DNA of 64,000 bases. Origin: an uncultured Eubacteriales bacterium (GTDB lineage: Bacteria; Bacillota; Clostridia; Peptostreptococcales; Anaerovoracaceae). A program made the position numbers and the translations under genes. Shown piece after piece: positions 32,737-42,317 of this stretch (position 1 is the stretch's first letter; each line of letters opens with the position of its first letter). Under the pieces are notes generated by a model that saw nothing but the letters and a program-made list of their open reading frames with translations, was not told the DNA's origin and searched no databases. Location: positions 19,590 to 83,589 of the forward strand of contig CACYYD010000005.1 in assembly GCA_902778585.1 (NCBI GenBank), read 5' to 3'.

Positions 32737-33636
32737 ATGGTAAAAGAGAAATACATGGAGAAGGCCAACGTCCTTATCGAGGCTCTCCCTTACATACAGC
32801 GGTTCAACCGCAAGATCATCGTCATCAAGTACGGCGGAAGCGCCATGATAGATGACACTCTGAAAAAGCATGTGATAGAAGATGCAGTGCTTCTGAAGCT
32901 CGTCGGATTCAAGCCTGTTATCGTGCACGGCGGCGGAAACGAGATAAGCGCCTGGATGAGAAAGACGGGCATCGAGCCGCAGTTCATCAACGGCCTCAGA
33001 GTCACGGACGCGGATACTCTGGAACTGGCAGAGATGGTCCTCGGCAAGGTCAACAGCGATCTTGTGACGATGGCACAGCAGCTCGGGGTGAGGGCTTGCG
33101 GCATAAGCGGCAAGGACGGAAGGCTGCTCACAGTAAAAAGAGCAAAGCCCGGAATGAAAGATATAGGCTTTGTCGGTGAGATCACAGAGGTGGACACAAA
33201 AATAATCCACGATCTTCTGAACGACGACTTTCTGCCTATCATCTATCCGATAGGCATGGACAAGGACGGCCAGTCCTACAATATAAACGGAGATCATGCG
33301 GCTGCTGAGATCGCGAAAGCTCTGCAGGCTGACAAGCTCGCATACCTCACGGATGCTCCGGGCGTCTGCATGGATCCGAACGATCCTGAATCGTTCATAT
33401 CCGAGCTCTTCGTTGAAGAAGCGGAGAAACTGATCGATGAAGGCATCATAAGCGGAGGCATGATACCAAAGGTGCGCAACTGCTTCAGATCTATAGAAGG
33501 CGGCGTCAACAGGGTTCACATTCTGGACGGAAGCATCCCTCACTGCCTGCTCCTTGAGATCTTCACTGACAGAGGCGTCGGTACCGTTATAATGAAAGAC
33601 GGAGTGAAGTACTACAGCAGAGAAAGGAGCGAGTGA
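32737..33636 (+). CDS. argB: Acetylglutamate kinase
   Basis: A 299-residue amino acid kinase. Opening substrate loop: IIVIKYGGSAMIDD; acetylglutamate site: IVHGGGNEISAWMRK; ATP region: INGDHAAAEIAKALQADKLAYLTDAPGV and GGMIPKVRNC. An N-terminal helix of about 25 residues (KANVLIEALPYIQRFN) is the kind found in hexameric, arginine-inhibited ArgB, suggesting feedback control. The stop TGA overlaps the argD ATG. Confidence 0.94.
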   Translation: MVKEKYMEKANVLIEALPYIQRFNRKIIVIKYGGSAMIDDTLKKHVIEDAVLLKLVGFKPVIVHGGGNEISAWMRKTGIEPQFINGLRVTDADTLELAEMVLGKVNSDLVTMAQQLGVRACGISGKDGRLLTVKRAKPGMKDIGFVGEITEVDTKIIHDLLNDDFLPIIYPIGMDKDGQSYNINGDHAAAEIAKALQADKLAYLTDAPGVCMDPNDPESFISELFVEEAEKLIDEGIISGGMIPKVRNCFRSIEGGVNRVHILDGSIPHCLLLEIFTDRGVGTVIMKDGVKYYSRERSE

Positions 33637-34808
33637 TGGACCGCAGCAAGATCAAGAAGCTCGATGCGGAGTATATAGTCCACACATATAACCGCTATGA
33701 TGTCGTCGCCGATCACGCATACAGAGCGACCATTACGGATGTGAACGGCAAAGAGTTCATCGACCTCTGCAGCGGTTACGGCGCAAACTCGCTGGGCTAC
33801 GGCCATAAGGCCTGGCTCGATGCCGTGAAAGCCCAGCTTGACCAGGTGCAGCACACCTCGAATCTGTATTACACAGCGCCGGGTCCCCAGCTTGCCGAGA
33901 AGCTTGCAACGAGAAGCGGCCTCTGCAAGGTGTGGTTCGCGAATTCGGGCGGCGAGGCTAACGAGGCAGCGATCAAGGTCGCCAGAAAGTACGGCAACAC
34001 TCTGGCTGACCATAAAAAGAACACGATAATCTCGCTCAAAAAATCTTTCCACGGCAGGACGCTCGCGACCGTAACGGCTACCGGTCTTGCCGAAGCGCAG
34101 GAGTCATTCGGACCGCTGGTCCCGGGCTTTGTGCATGCTGAAGTCGATGATGCGGCAGAACTCGAAAAGCTCGTAAAGCAGTACGACCCATGCGCATTCC
34201 TCATGGAGCTGGTGCAGGGCGAGGGCGGAGTGCACGCACTCGAACAGTCCTTCGTTGACAAGGCGGCAGAGCTGTGCGAAAAGAACGACATACTGTTCAT
34301 CGACGACGAAGTGCAGGTCGGCATCGGAAGGAGCGGGACGCTCTTTGCCTTTGAGCAGTACGGTATAAAACCGGACATTGTTTCGTTCGCGAAGGGCATA
34401 GGAGCGGGCCTCCCGATCGGCGGAATAATCTGCGGTCCAAAGACCTGCGATGTGCTGGTCCCGGGAGATCACGGATCGACATTCGGCATGAATCCTGTCG
34501 CTTGCGCGGGAGCCAATGTAGTGCTGGACACTATCGATGACGCCTTTCTTTCCGCGGTCAAGGTAAAGTCGCGCTTCATAAGGGAAGAACTCGCTTCGAT
34601 GAAAAAAGTCACCGGACTTGACGGCCTTGGCCTCATGATCGGCATAGACCTTGAGGGCATGACAGGAGCTGAGGCTACAGCCAGACTGCTCGAGGAGGGA
34701 GTCCTTACGATACCTGCTGGAGACAGGCTCAGACTGCTGCCTCCGCTGACCATAAGCCTTGAAGAAACATGCAAGGCGCTTGCAGCCATACGCAGGGTCC
34801 TGGACTGA
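33636..34808 (+). CDS. argD: Acetylornithine aminotransferase
   Basis: A 390-residue class-III PLP aminotransferase. Landmarks: DLCSGYGANSLGYGH, FANSGGEANEAAIKVARK, SFHGRTLATVTATG, FIDDEVQVGIGRSGTLFAFE and the PLP lysine in SFAKGIGAGLPIGG (about K253). ATG 33636 (overlapping argB as TGATG) is used; AAGGAG at 33624-33629 is 6 bases upstream. The run argCJBD makes ornithine; no argF, argG or argH lies in the window, so the rest of the pathway is elsewhere or ornithine is the product. Confidence 0.92.
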   Translation: MDRSKIKKLDAEYIVHTYNRYDVVADHAYRATITDVNGKEFIDLCSGYGANSLGYGHKAWLDAVKAQLDQVQHTSNLYYTAPGPQLAEKLATRSGLCKVWFANSGGEANEAAIKVARKYGNTLADHKKNTIISLKKSFHGRTLATVTATGLAEAQESFGPLVPGFVHAEVDDAAELEKLVKQYDPCAFLMELVQGEGGVHALEQSFVDKAAELCEKNDILFIDDEVQVGIGRSGTLFAFEQYGIKPDIVSFAKGIGAGLPIGGIICGPKTCDVLVPGDHGSTFGMNPVACAGANVVLDTIDDAFLSAVKVKSRFIREELASMKKVTGLDGLGLMIGIDLEGMTGAEATARLLEEGVLTIPAGDRLRLLPPLTISLEETCKALAAIRRVLD

Positions 34809-34869
34809 TAGCCGGGCCCGTAAGCAGGCATCTGCAAAGCGTATGAAAGTTCATTAAGTTTCAAATCTG

Positions 34870-34912
34870 ACACGGTTTACGTATGTATAATTGTTGCGTA
34901 GACCGTGTTTTT
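34870..34912 (+). terminator. Rho-independent terminator after argD
   Basis: ACACGGTTTACG (34870-34881) pairs with CGTAGACCGTGT (34897-34908) over 12 bp with one G-U, followed by T5. Ends the importer/arg operon and shows that a longer ftsE frame beginning at 34883 cannot be real. Confidence 0.9.
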
Positions 34913-34969
34913 ATTATGGCACGGAAGAGGCAAAAACAGCGCACAGGAGTCAGGAGGTACCCGGCGCAG

Positions 34970-35845
34970 ATGATAATTTTCAACAACGTAACAAAGAAGT
35001 ACGGAAAGAAGACCGCTCTTGAAAATGCCAGCGTGCATATCAACAGCGGTGACTTTGTATTTCTGGTAGGACCGAGCGGAGCCGGCAAGACCACATTCAT
35101 CAAGCTGATCCTTAAGGAGATCGAACCGGACGGCGGCAGGATCATTCTTGCAGGCAAGGACATAACGAAGATCGGAAGGCGCGAAGTGCCTGCGATCAGA
35201 CAGAAGATCGGAATGGTATTCCAGGACTTCAGACTGCTTGAAAAGAAGACAGTATACGAGAACGTCGCATTCGCGATGGAAGTCCTCCACAAAAGCAAAA
35301 GGGAGATACGCGAGAGAGTGCCTTATGTGCTCAAACTCGTAGACATAGCCGATAAGGCAAACAGATATCCGGACGAGCTTTCAGCCGGAGAACAGCAGAG
35401 AGTAGGCATAGCCAGAGCACTGGTGAACAAGCCGAGAGTCCTCATCTGCGACGAGCCGACAGGAAACCTCGACCCGATAACCGCCATGGACATCATGAGG
35501 CTCCTCGAGCAGATCAATGTAAGGGGAACCACCGTCCTCATGGTCACTCATGCAAAGGATATCGTTGACCAGATGAACAAGAGAGTAGTTGCCATCGACA
35601 ACGGACGCATCGTTCGTGATGAAGAGGGCAGCTACGGCTTCACAAAGCAGACCGAGGAAGAGGACGACCTCTATGTACCGGGCTTCACGACATTCATCGA
35701 CAATCCTTTCAAGACCACAACTATACCGGCATCTGCGGTGAAGGAAAGCTCCAGAGGCAGGACGATAGCCATCCCTGACCCGGCAGGCTACGATGACAGC
35801 CTTATCGATGCTTACCTTGACGGAGGGGAGGATGTCTATGAGTAG
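34970..35845 (+). CDS. ftsE: Cell division ATP-binding protein FtsE, with C-terminal extension
   Basis: A 291-residue ATPase of the FtsEX complex, which senses division and switches on peptidoglycan hydrolases. Walker A GPSGAGKTT, Q-loop MVFQDFRLLEKKTVYENVAF, signature ELSAGEQQRVGIARALV and Walker B VLICDEPTGNLDP are present. FtsE is usually about 230 residues; here about 60 extra, disordered-looking residues follow (from about TFIDNPFKTTT). ATG 34970 with AGGAGG at 34952-34957 is chosen; earlier in-frame starts lie in the argD terminator. Overlaps ftsX by 8 bases. Confidence 0.92.
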   Translation: MIIFNNVTKKYGKKTALENASVHINSGDFVFLVGPSGAGKTTFIKLILKEIEPDGGRIILAGKDITKIGRREVPAIRQKIGMVFQDFRLLEKKTVYENVAFAMEVLHKSKREIRERVPYVLKLVDIADKANRYPDELSAGEQQRVGIARALVNKPRVLICDEPTGNLDPITAMDIMRLLEQINVRGTTVLMVTHAKDIVDQMNKRVVAIDNGRIVRDEEGSYGFTKQTEEEDDLYVPGFTTFIDNPFKTTTIPASAVKESSRGRTIAIPDPAGYDDSLIDAYLDGGEDVYE

Positions 35846-36728
35846 ATTCGGATACAACCTCAAACAGGCCTTCTCCCAGATGGGCCGCAACAAGGGAATG
35901 TATTTTACATCCATCCTCGCCATAACAGCGATGATGCTGATACTGGGACTCTTCTTTGTGGCATTCGTAAACGTCAATCTGTTTGCCGCATCGATCGAGA
36001 AGGACTACAACGTAGTTCAGATCTACGTAAAGGAAGGCAGCACCCCTGAGGTGACAACGGCTGTAGGTACAACGCTCGAAAACACCGAAGGCGTCGACAA
36101 GGTCGTTTACGTCACAAAGGACGAAGCGATGGTCACTCTCAAGGACAGATGGGGTGACAACGGATATCTTCTCGACAACCTTCCGGAGAACCCGCTGCCG
36201 GATTCTTATTCGGTATACGTAAAGGATAAGGACGCAGCCAACAGGCTTGCAGAGACGGCAATGTCCATAGAAGGCGTCGATGACGTCGTCTATTACCAGG
36301 ATACTATCGAGAAACTCGCGCAGGTATCGCACTTTATCGAGGTGGGCTCGCTGATCGCGATGGCGTTCCTCGTTATCGTTTCGATCATTATCGTTGCAAA
36401 TACCATCAAGCTGACGGTATTCAACAGGGAAAAAGAGATCGGGATCATGAAGTACCTCGGTGCGACAGACTGGTTCGTAAGAGCTCCGTTCATCTGGGGC
36501 GGCATCATCGTTGGAGTCGTGTCATCGTTCATCGCCACGGGACTCACTTACCTGATCTACACCAGGATCGTGCGCATCATCGGCGGCGACGTGACAAGGA
36601 TCCTTTCGGTCGCGGTCGTTCCGGCAGAATATCTTGCCAACAACCTGCTTATAATCTTCCTCTGCCTGGGCGTCAGCATAGGTGTATGCGGAAGTATCAT
36701 ATCCATAAGAAGATTCCTCGACAGATAG
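35838..36728 (+). CDS. ftsX: Cell division membrane protein FtsX
   Basis: A 296-residue membrane protein with a first helix at about 22-45, an extracellular domain of about 110 residues and three C-terminal helices, the FtsX topology. MSRFGYNLKQAFSQMGRNKGM is the standard opening and VSIIIVANTIKLTVFNREKEIGIMKYLGAT the standard cytoplasmic loop. ATG 35838 is chosen because GGGGAGG at 35825-35831 is 6 bases upstream; the start lies within the end of ftsE, implying coupling. Confidence 0.92.
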   Translation: MSRFGYNLKQAFSQMGRNKGMYFTSILAITAMMLILGLFFVAFVNVNLFAASIEKDYNVVQIYVKEGSTPEVTTAVGTTLENTEGVDKVVYVTKDEAMVTLKDRWGDNGYLLDNLPENPLPDSYSVYVKDKDAANRLAETAMSIEGVDDVVYYQDTIEKLAQVSHFIEVGSLIAMAFLVIVSIIIVANTIKLTVFNREKEIGIMKYLGATDWFVRAPFIWGGIIVGVVSSFIATGLTYLIYTRIVRIIGGDVTRILSVAVVPAEYLANNLLIIFLCLGVSIGVCGSIISIRRFLDR

Positions 36729-36741
36729 ACGGGACGGCAAT

Positions 36742-37905
36742 ATGAAAAAGGGAAAAAGAAAAAATCTGTTAATAGTGTTCACTCTGATGGCAGCACTGAT
36801 CTCAGCGACTTTCGCGTATTCCTTCGCGGTAAGCCAGGAGGAATACGATGCAGCCCAGAAGGAGGCCAAGGAGGCCAAGGAGGCGACTGAAGCCAAGCGC
36901 AAAGAAGCCAAGGAAGCCGCGAAGAAGGCTGCCGCTGCTGTCGAGAACTTCGAAGCAGCGGAGAGGGAACTCGACCGCATCGCTACGGACATCGAAGCCG
37001 TAAAGGTGGAGATAGCCAATAAGCAGGCTGAGATCGAGAACACTAAGGCAGACATCGCTGCCAAGGAAGCTGAGATCGAAGAACAGAACACTGCTCTCAA
37101 CAACAGACTTACAGCCATGTACAAAAACGGCAACACAGGCTTCGTTGACGTCATCCTTAATTCGGAGGACGTTGAAGACCTTCTGTCCAATGTCGGCATG
37201 GTGCACAAGATCCTTGAAAGCGATCAGAACCTTCTGAAAAAACTTCAGAATGATTATAAGGAACTCAAAAAACTCAAGGCCGAACTCGACGCACAGGAAG
37301 CTGCTCTCGTAGACCAGCAGATAGCGCTCGAGGGCAAGGAGGTCGAGACTGAAGAGCTGAGAAAGGCTTATCAGGCAGAGGCCGACAAGATGCATGCTCT
37401 GCAGGCACAGAAGGAGGCCGAAGCTGCCGAGATGGCGGCAGATGCTCTTGCCAAGCAGCTCGAAGCGGAGCGCATGATCGTCGACGCGGGCGGACAGATA
37501 AACCTGGCGCCGGGCGAATATGCGTGGCCTACACAGTCCAACTGGCAGCTCTCCGATAAGTACGGCTGGAGAAGATGCCCGTTCCACGGAAAAGAATTCC
37601 ACAACGGACTCGATATAGTCCTGAGCAGCGGCACGAACGGCTCGCCTGTATATGCCATCGCTGACGGATATATAACTAGGGCTTCATGGTACGGCGGATA
37701 CGGCAACTGCATACAGTACGCTATCGGCAATGGATACAGCGTGCTCTGCGGACACCTCCGGGGATACAATTGCAAGGCCGGACAGTACGTAACAAAGGGC
37801 AGTGTGATAGGATATATAGGAAGCACCGGCGCATCGACCGGACCGCACCTGCACTTTACGGTATTCCAGAACGGAACTACCATCAATCCGCTTTCACTTT
37901 ACTGA
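36742..37905 (+). CDS. M23 (LytM) peptidoglycan hydrolase/activator with coiled coil, EnvC-like
   Basis: A 387-residue exported protein. The signal segment LLIVFTLMAALISATFAYSFA is followed by about 200 residues of coiled coil rich in Lys, Glu and Ala, then the LytM domain. Zinc ligands are visible in FHNGLDI (H, D) and GPHLHFTVF (HxH), so the peptidase should be active, unlike E. coli EnvC. The domain order coiled coil plus LytM directly behind ftsEX fits the FtsX-activated hydrolases that split the septum. Confidence 0.9.
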   Translation: MKKGKRKNLLIVFTLMAALISATFAYSFAVSQEEYDAAQKEAKEAKEATEAKRKEAKEAAKKAAAAVENFEAAERELDRIATDIEAVKVEIANKQAEIENTKADIAAKEAEIEEQNTALNNRLTAMYKNGNTGFVDVILNSEDVEDLLSNVGMVHKILESDQNLLKKLQNDYKELKKLKAELDAQEAALVDQQIALEGKEVETEELRKAYQAEADKMHALQAQKEAEAAEMAADALAKQLEAERMIVDAGGQINLAPGEYAWPTQSNWQLSDKYGWRRCPFHGKEFHNGLDIVLSSGTNGSPVYAIADGYITRASWYGGYGNCIQYAIGNGYSVLCGHLRGYNCKAGQYVTKGSVIGYIGSTGASTGPHLHFTVFQNGTTINPLSLY

Positions 37906-37921
37906 CAGATTCAGGTATGAA

Positions 37922-39568
37922 ATGACCATACATAATAAGATACTGGAGATAATAGAATCACGAGGCATCGGAGAGGAGATGAGAGAAGAGTTCTTCTCTC
38001 CGAGGCCTCGTCTCGCCTATGATCCATTCCTGCTCGCCAATATGCGAGAAGGGGTGGATTCTTTGCTTAATGCGATAGACAGCGGCAAAAGGATAGTCAT
38101 TTACGGCGATTACGACGTCGACGGCATCACGTCGACGGCTCTTTTAATGAAGGTGATAGGAAGCCTTACGGAGAATGTGACTTACTACATCCCGTCGAGG
38201 CTCGATGAGGGCTACGGCCTGCACATGGAGGCCATAGACCGGATAAAGGAAGACGGCGGAGAGTTTATCGTTACCGTCGACTGCGGATCCTCATCGGCAG
38301 ACGAGACCGCCTACGCGCATTCGCTCGGCATCGGCACACTGGTCACCGACCATCACAACATGAGCGGGCAGAGAGCCGATGGGCTGATCATAAATCCGCG
38401 CATGGCCGAAGACACGTACCCGTTCAAGGGCCTTGCCGGAGTAGGCGTCGCGTACAAGCTGGCTCTAGCCATATCACGGGAAAGGGATATACCGGGACCT
38501 CTCATGGCAGAACTTCTCGAATTCGCGACAGTCGGCACCATAGCTGATATAATGCCGATGACAGATGAAAACAGGACCATCGTAAAATGCGGTCTGAGGA
38601 GTATCCATCTCGGCTGCAGGAACAAAGGCCTGAGAGAGCTCATCGACAGGTCGGCGCTCGACTATAAGACTCTCAAGGCAGGCGATATCTCCTTTGGTAT
38701 CGCGCCTAAGATAAACGCCTCGGGAAGGCTCGGAGACGCATCTCTCGGAGTGAGACTGCTCCTCTCGGATGACCCGCAGGAGATCCGCGACTGCTGCAGC
38801 GATCTCATAGAAGCCAACCGTGAGCGCAGAAGGCTCCAGGACGAGGCCTACGACAGGGGCTGCGGGATGCTCGACTCCGAGCTCGAAAAGGGAGACTTTG
38901 TGATAGTCGAGATAAACGACTCGCATGAGGGCGTGCTGGGCATCGTAGCCGGCAAGCTCAGGGAAAAGATAAACAGGCCTGTCGTGGTCATCTCAAAAAA
39001 CGGAGATACCTACAAGGGCACGGGAAGGTCCGTTCCGGGCGTCGATCTTTTCGGCATGCTCGATAAATACAGGGACAGATTCATAAGCTTCGGCGGCCAC
39101 AGCGCAGCCTGCGGCTTTACGATAGATTCGGACAGTATGGACGCCCTGAGAGAAGACCTCAACAAGGACATAAGCCTCATGGAGGATGAAGACCCTGAGC
39201 TTCTCACGGTCACGCACAGCAGCGACGCGGAGATCGACCCGTCAGAGGTGGATCTTGAGCTCGCCGAAGAGCTGCAGCTTCTGGAGCCTTGCGGAAAGGA
39301 CAATGAAGTTCCGGTCTTCGTGATACGGAATGCTGAGGTAAGCGGCTGGAGATTTCTCAAGGATGATGATAAAATGGCAAGGTTCTCACTTGTAACAAGT
39401 GACGGGCGTACAATAGATTCAGTCATTTTCAGAAATGCCGCGGCTGCCTACGAGGCAGTGACTTCGGGAAAAGTCGACATTTTCTGCAATATTGAGATAA
39501 ATACATGGAGAGATGTCAGAAAGGCGCAGGTGATAGCGAGAGAGATCGTGCCTGCCGGGACAGTATAG
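37922..39568 (+). CDS. recJ: Single-strand-specific 5'-3' exonuclease RecJ
   Basis: A 548-residue DHH/DHHA1 phosphoesterase. Motifs in order: YGDYDVDGITSTALL (motif I), VDCGSSS (II), VTDHHNM (III, DHH), LAGVGVAYKLA and FATVGTIADIMP (IV), then SGRLGDASLGVRLLL, and the DHHA1 domain with VLGIVAGKLREK and SFGGHSAACGFTI. Length is near the core RecJ form. It functions in recombination and repair. Its TAG is followed at once by the next ATG. Confidence 0.92.
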   Translation: MTIHNKILEIIESRGIGEEMREEFFSPRPRLAYDPFLLANMREGVDSLLNAIDSGKRIVIYGDYDVDGITSTALLMKVIGSLTENVTYYIPSRLDEGYGLHMEAIDRIKEDGGEFIVTVDCGSSSADETAYAHSLGIGTLVTDHHNMSGQRADGLIINPRMAEDTYPFKGLAGVGVAYKLALAISRERDIPGPLMAELLEFATVGTIADIMPMTDENRTIVKCGLRSIHLGCRNKGLRELIDRSALDYKTLKAGDISFGIAPKINASGRLGDASLGVRLLLSDDPQEIRDCCSDLIEANRERRRLQDEAYDRGCGMLDSELEKGDFVIVEINDSHEGVLGIVAGKLREKINRPVVVISKNGDTYKGTGRSVPGVDLFGMLDKYRDRFISFGGHSAACGFTIDSDSMDALREDLNKDISLMEDEDPELLTVTHSSDAEIDPSEVDLELAEELQLLEPCGKDNEVPVFVIRNAEVSGWRFLKDDDKMARFSLVTSDGRTIDSVIFRNAAAAYEAVTSGKVDIFCNIEINTWRDVRKAQVIAREIVPAGTV

Positions 39569-41101
39569 ATGAGCGAAGAGATCAAAGAAAAAAATGAAAT
39601 AAAAGACGCCGGGATCACAGAAGCCGAAAAAACGGACGAAGCGGCCGCCGATGCTGCAGAAACTGCAGAAATCTCAGAAACTTCTGCACCTGCGGAGCCT
39701 GCTGCTGAGCCGGACTCAATGCCGGCCGGTCCTGAAGTGCCGGAAACAAGGCTGGAGTGGCGCGATACGCTCGGCCTTCAGCTTTCGGATATAGAGGATT
39801 ACATGGTGAACGCCGGAGAAAACGGCGGAGCGGACGATCATGCGGATGATCACGGGGACAGCGCAGCTCCTGCGGAACGCGAAGTTCCTCATCCGGCAGC
39901 TGCAGCGGTACCTATACCTGTACCGGAAGTGACTGAGGCAAAGAAGGCAACGAAAAAAGGCGGATTCGCAAAGAACCTTCTTTCTTTCATCGTCGGTTTC
40001 GGATGCTGTCTTGCCGTGCTCTTTGCTGCAGCAAGGTTTGGTCTGCTCGGACGCGTGTTGAGCGACAGCGACTACCTTTACTACAGCGGTCTTGACGGAT
40101 CCTACGGAAAGTTCTACGAGATAATGCAGATGATAGGCGAGGACCCTATAGCCGATAAGGACCCGAAGGATATCACTGATGCAGAGCTCAAAGAGATCGT
40201 CGCAAGCGTAGGCGACCCTTACGCAGAGTATTACACTGCGGCCGAGTATGAGGACATGATGAAGCGGTTCGCAGACGATTACGTCGGCATCGGCATCGGA
40301 GTCGTCGAAGAGGATGGAAAGGTCGTCATAAAGACTATATTCAAAGACACTCCTGCGGAAGAGGCGGGCATACAGCCAGAAGACGTCATTCTTGAGGTCG
40401 ACGGCAAGAAGCCGGAGAGTGTCGACGATGCGGTATCCATGATCTCGGGCAAAGCGGGCACGGAGGTCACCGTCAAGATCGGACGCGGTGACGAGACTCT
40501 GGACTTTACCATAAAGCGCGCAAAGATAGAGACAGATTCGGTATCTTACGGAAGCCTCAAAGACCATCCTGAGATCGGCTACATAATGATGAGCATGTTC
40601 AGACAGGGAACGGACAAGGAATTCAAGGATGCCGTAAAGGCCCTTCAGGATGAAGGCTGCAGCAAATTCATTCTCGATCTCCGCGACAACGGAGGCGGGC
40701 TCACGAACGTATGCATCGAGATAGCGGACTATCTGCTGCCAGCCTGCAAGATCATGACCGAGAACTCCAAGAGCGGAGATGAGACGGTCTACAACTCCAA
40801 GGCGGACTCGGCAGAGCTCGAACTCATAGTGCTGGTAAATGAAAACACGGCCAGCGCATCTGAGATACTGACTGCGGCTCTCCAGGACAACGGAGCGTGC
40901 AAAGTAATAGGTACAAAGACATTCGGAAAGGGTGTCATCCAGATAATGCACCAGTTTGCGGACGGATCCGGTATCAAGATAACCACCACTGAGTACTTCA
41001 GGCCGAACGGCGATCCCGTAAACGAAGTCGGTATCACACCGGACATCGATACGGGAGAAGAAGACGCGCTTGAAGCGGCTATCAGGGAATTTGCACAGTG
41101 A
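39569..41101 (+). CDS. S41 C-terminal processing peptidase with long acidic cytoplasmic N-terminus
   Basis: A 510-residue membrane-anchored protease. Residues 1-125 are very acidic and Ala/Glu/Pro-rich; one transmembrane helix lies at about 132-155 (LLSFIVGFGCCLAVLFAA). A PDZ domain (GIGIGVVEEDGKVV to VEVDGKKPES-like EVDGKKPES) precedes the S41 domain with FILDLRDNGGG, the catalytic serine in NTASASEILTAAL and lysine in KTFGKGVIQ. CtpA-type enzymes trim or degrade envelope proteins and hydrolases; position behind ftsEX and the M23 protein fits this. Confidence 0.9.
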   Translation: MSEEIKEKNEIKDAGITEAEKTDEAAADAAETAEISETSAPAEPAAEPDSMPAGPEVPETRLEWRDTLGLQLSDIEDYMVNAGENGGADDHADDHGDSAAPAEREVPHPAAAAVPIPVPEVTEAKKATKKGGFAKNLLSFIVGFGCCLAVLFAAARFGLLGRVLSDSDYLYYSGLDGSYGKFYEIMQMIGEDPIADKDPKDITDAELKEIVASVGDPYAEYYTAAEYEDMMKRFADDYVGIGIGVVEEDGKVVIKTIFKDTPAEEAGIQPEDVILEVDGKKPESVDDAVSMISGKAGTEVTVKIGRGDETLDFTIKRAKIETDSVSYGSLKDHPEIGYIMMSMFRQGTDKEFKDAVKALQDEGCSKFILDLRDNGGGLTNVCIEIADYLLPACKIMTENSKSGDETVYNSKADSAELELIVLVNENTASASEILTAALQDNGACKVIGTKTFGKGVIQIMHQFADGSGIKITTTEYFRPNGDPVNEVGITPDIDTGEEDALEAAIREFAQ

Positions 41102-41742
41102 TAATCTACTACAACACAGAGTTCTCCGGCGGACGACCAGAGAGCCGAAGACTGCTTGAGAAGGCTTTCGCAAAGCAGCTCGGCGATCCGGCGCTTGCCG
41201 GAGATCTTATAAAAAGAATAAAGACAGGCAAAGAGGGCAAACCGTATATAGACGGCTTCAGCTTCTTCTCGGTCTCACACACGGGCAGCATCTGGGCTGT
41301 CCTTATTGACGAGAGGGAATGCGGGCTGGATATACAGCTTGAGAGAGACTGCAATATGCAGGCCATAGCTGACAGAGTGTATGCTGCAGAAGACCGTGAG
41401 ATCCTCGGACAGGCGATTCAGCAGGACGGGCAGGCTAAGGACGTCTTCTTCCGCATCTGGACCCGCCGCGAGACACTCGCGAAGGCACTCGGCGACTCGG
41501 CGATAAAGTCAGATCTTCCGGCGGTCCTGGGGGATCAGATCATCCTCTGCGGTGAGTCCGGAGAGTCCCGCGAAGGCGGGCAGAGAGCCTGGATCATCGC
41601 GGATATCCCGGCAGAAGAGATCATATTTGCGGGAACAGACAGGCCGGACAAAAAGCTCTATGCCGCTGTATGCATTGAAAGCATAGATGCAGATGAAGAG
41701 GCAGATGATCTGCCGGAGCAGCTTGCGTGGGAGCAGATATAA
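41098..41742 (+). CDS. 4'-phosphopantetheinyl transferase, Sfp-like
   Basis: A 214-residue protein starting at GTG 41098, overlapping the protease stop (GTGA). Sfp-type enzymes load carrier proteins with the coenzyme A arm. Motifs: FFSVSHTGSIWAVLI, GLDIQLERD and FFRIWTRRETLAKALGD. In the usual (V/I)GxDxE motif the second acidic Mg ligand is replaced by glutamine (DIQ), while the later WxxRE glutamate is kept. It may serve AcpS-like primary duties or secondary metabolism. Confidence 0.82.
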   Translation: MIIYYNTEFSGGRPESRRLLEKAFAKQLGDPALAGDLIKRIKTGKEGKPYIDGFSFFSVSHTGSIWAVLIDERECGLDIQLERDCNMQAIADRVYAAEDREILGQAIQQDGQAKDVFFRIWTRRETLAKALGDSAIKSDLPAVLGDQIILCGESGESREGGQRAWIIADIPAEEIIFAGTDRPDKKLYAAVCIESIDADEEADDLPEQLAWEQI

Positions 41743-41743
41743 G

Positions 41744-42295
41744 ATGAAGAGCGACGAAACCGGGAAAGAGAATAAAAAGACAGCCACTGAGGCGGCGTAT
41801 GCATATCTCGCAAGCAGGATGCGTACGACTGAAGAGGTGAGAAAGTATCTTGAGGGCAAGGAATATCCTGAGTCTGAGATCACTGAAACGCTGAATGATC
41901 TCATCGGGATGAGATATCTTGATGACTATCTTTACGCGCTCAGGTATTATGAATACAACAGGGAGAAAAAGCGCGGAGCCATGAGAGCCGAGCGTGAACT
42001 TCTCGAGAAGGGCATAGACAAGGAAACAGTGCGCAATGCCAGGGAGGACTTCCTTTACGAGCAGAAGGTGGACGAATTCGAAGACGCGCTTGAGATAGCC
42101 AGAAAGGAAGTCTTTACCGCGCCGGATATGTTCGGAGATCCGCTTTCGGGAGGCAAAGTCATCGCGAAGCCATACGATGACAGACTTGCAGCGAAGATCG
42201 CAAGGAAACTCGAAGGCAAGGGCTTCTCAAAAGGGGATATCTTCAGGGTGCTCGACAGCATAAGGCGCGAGTGCGGTGAGAACAGCGCGGAGTGA
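41744..42295 (+). CDS. recX: Regulatory protein RecX
   Basis: A 183-residue helical protein of three-helix repeats: AYLASRMRTTEEVRKYLEGKEY, DLIGMRYLDDYLYALRYYEYNREKKRGAMRAEREL and AAKIARKLEGKGFSKGDIFRVLD are the three repeat units. RecX modulates RecA filaments. The start ATG 41744 follows the PPTase stop by one base with GGGAG about 10 bases upstream; a longer frame from 41687 overlaps the upstream gene and lacks homology. Confidence 0.85.
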   Translation: MKSDETGKENKKTATEAAYAYLASRMRTTEEVRKYLEGKEYPESEITETLNDLIGMRYLDDYLYALRYYEYNREKKRGAMRAERELLEKGIDKETVRNAREDFLYEQKVDEFEDALEIARKEVFTAPDMFGDPLSGGKVIAKPYDDRLAAKIARKLEGKGFSKGDIFRVLDSIRRECGENSAE

Positions 42296-42317
42296 CCGCT
42301 TATCAGAGGAAAACGGG

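Noticed and set aside
34883..34969. Earlier in-frame start for ftsE
   Set aside because: It falls inside the argD terminator hairpin and lacks a ribosome binding site; AGGAGG at 34952-34957 supports 34970.
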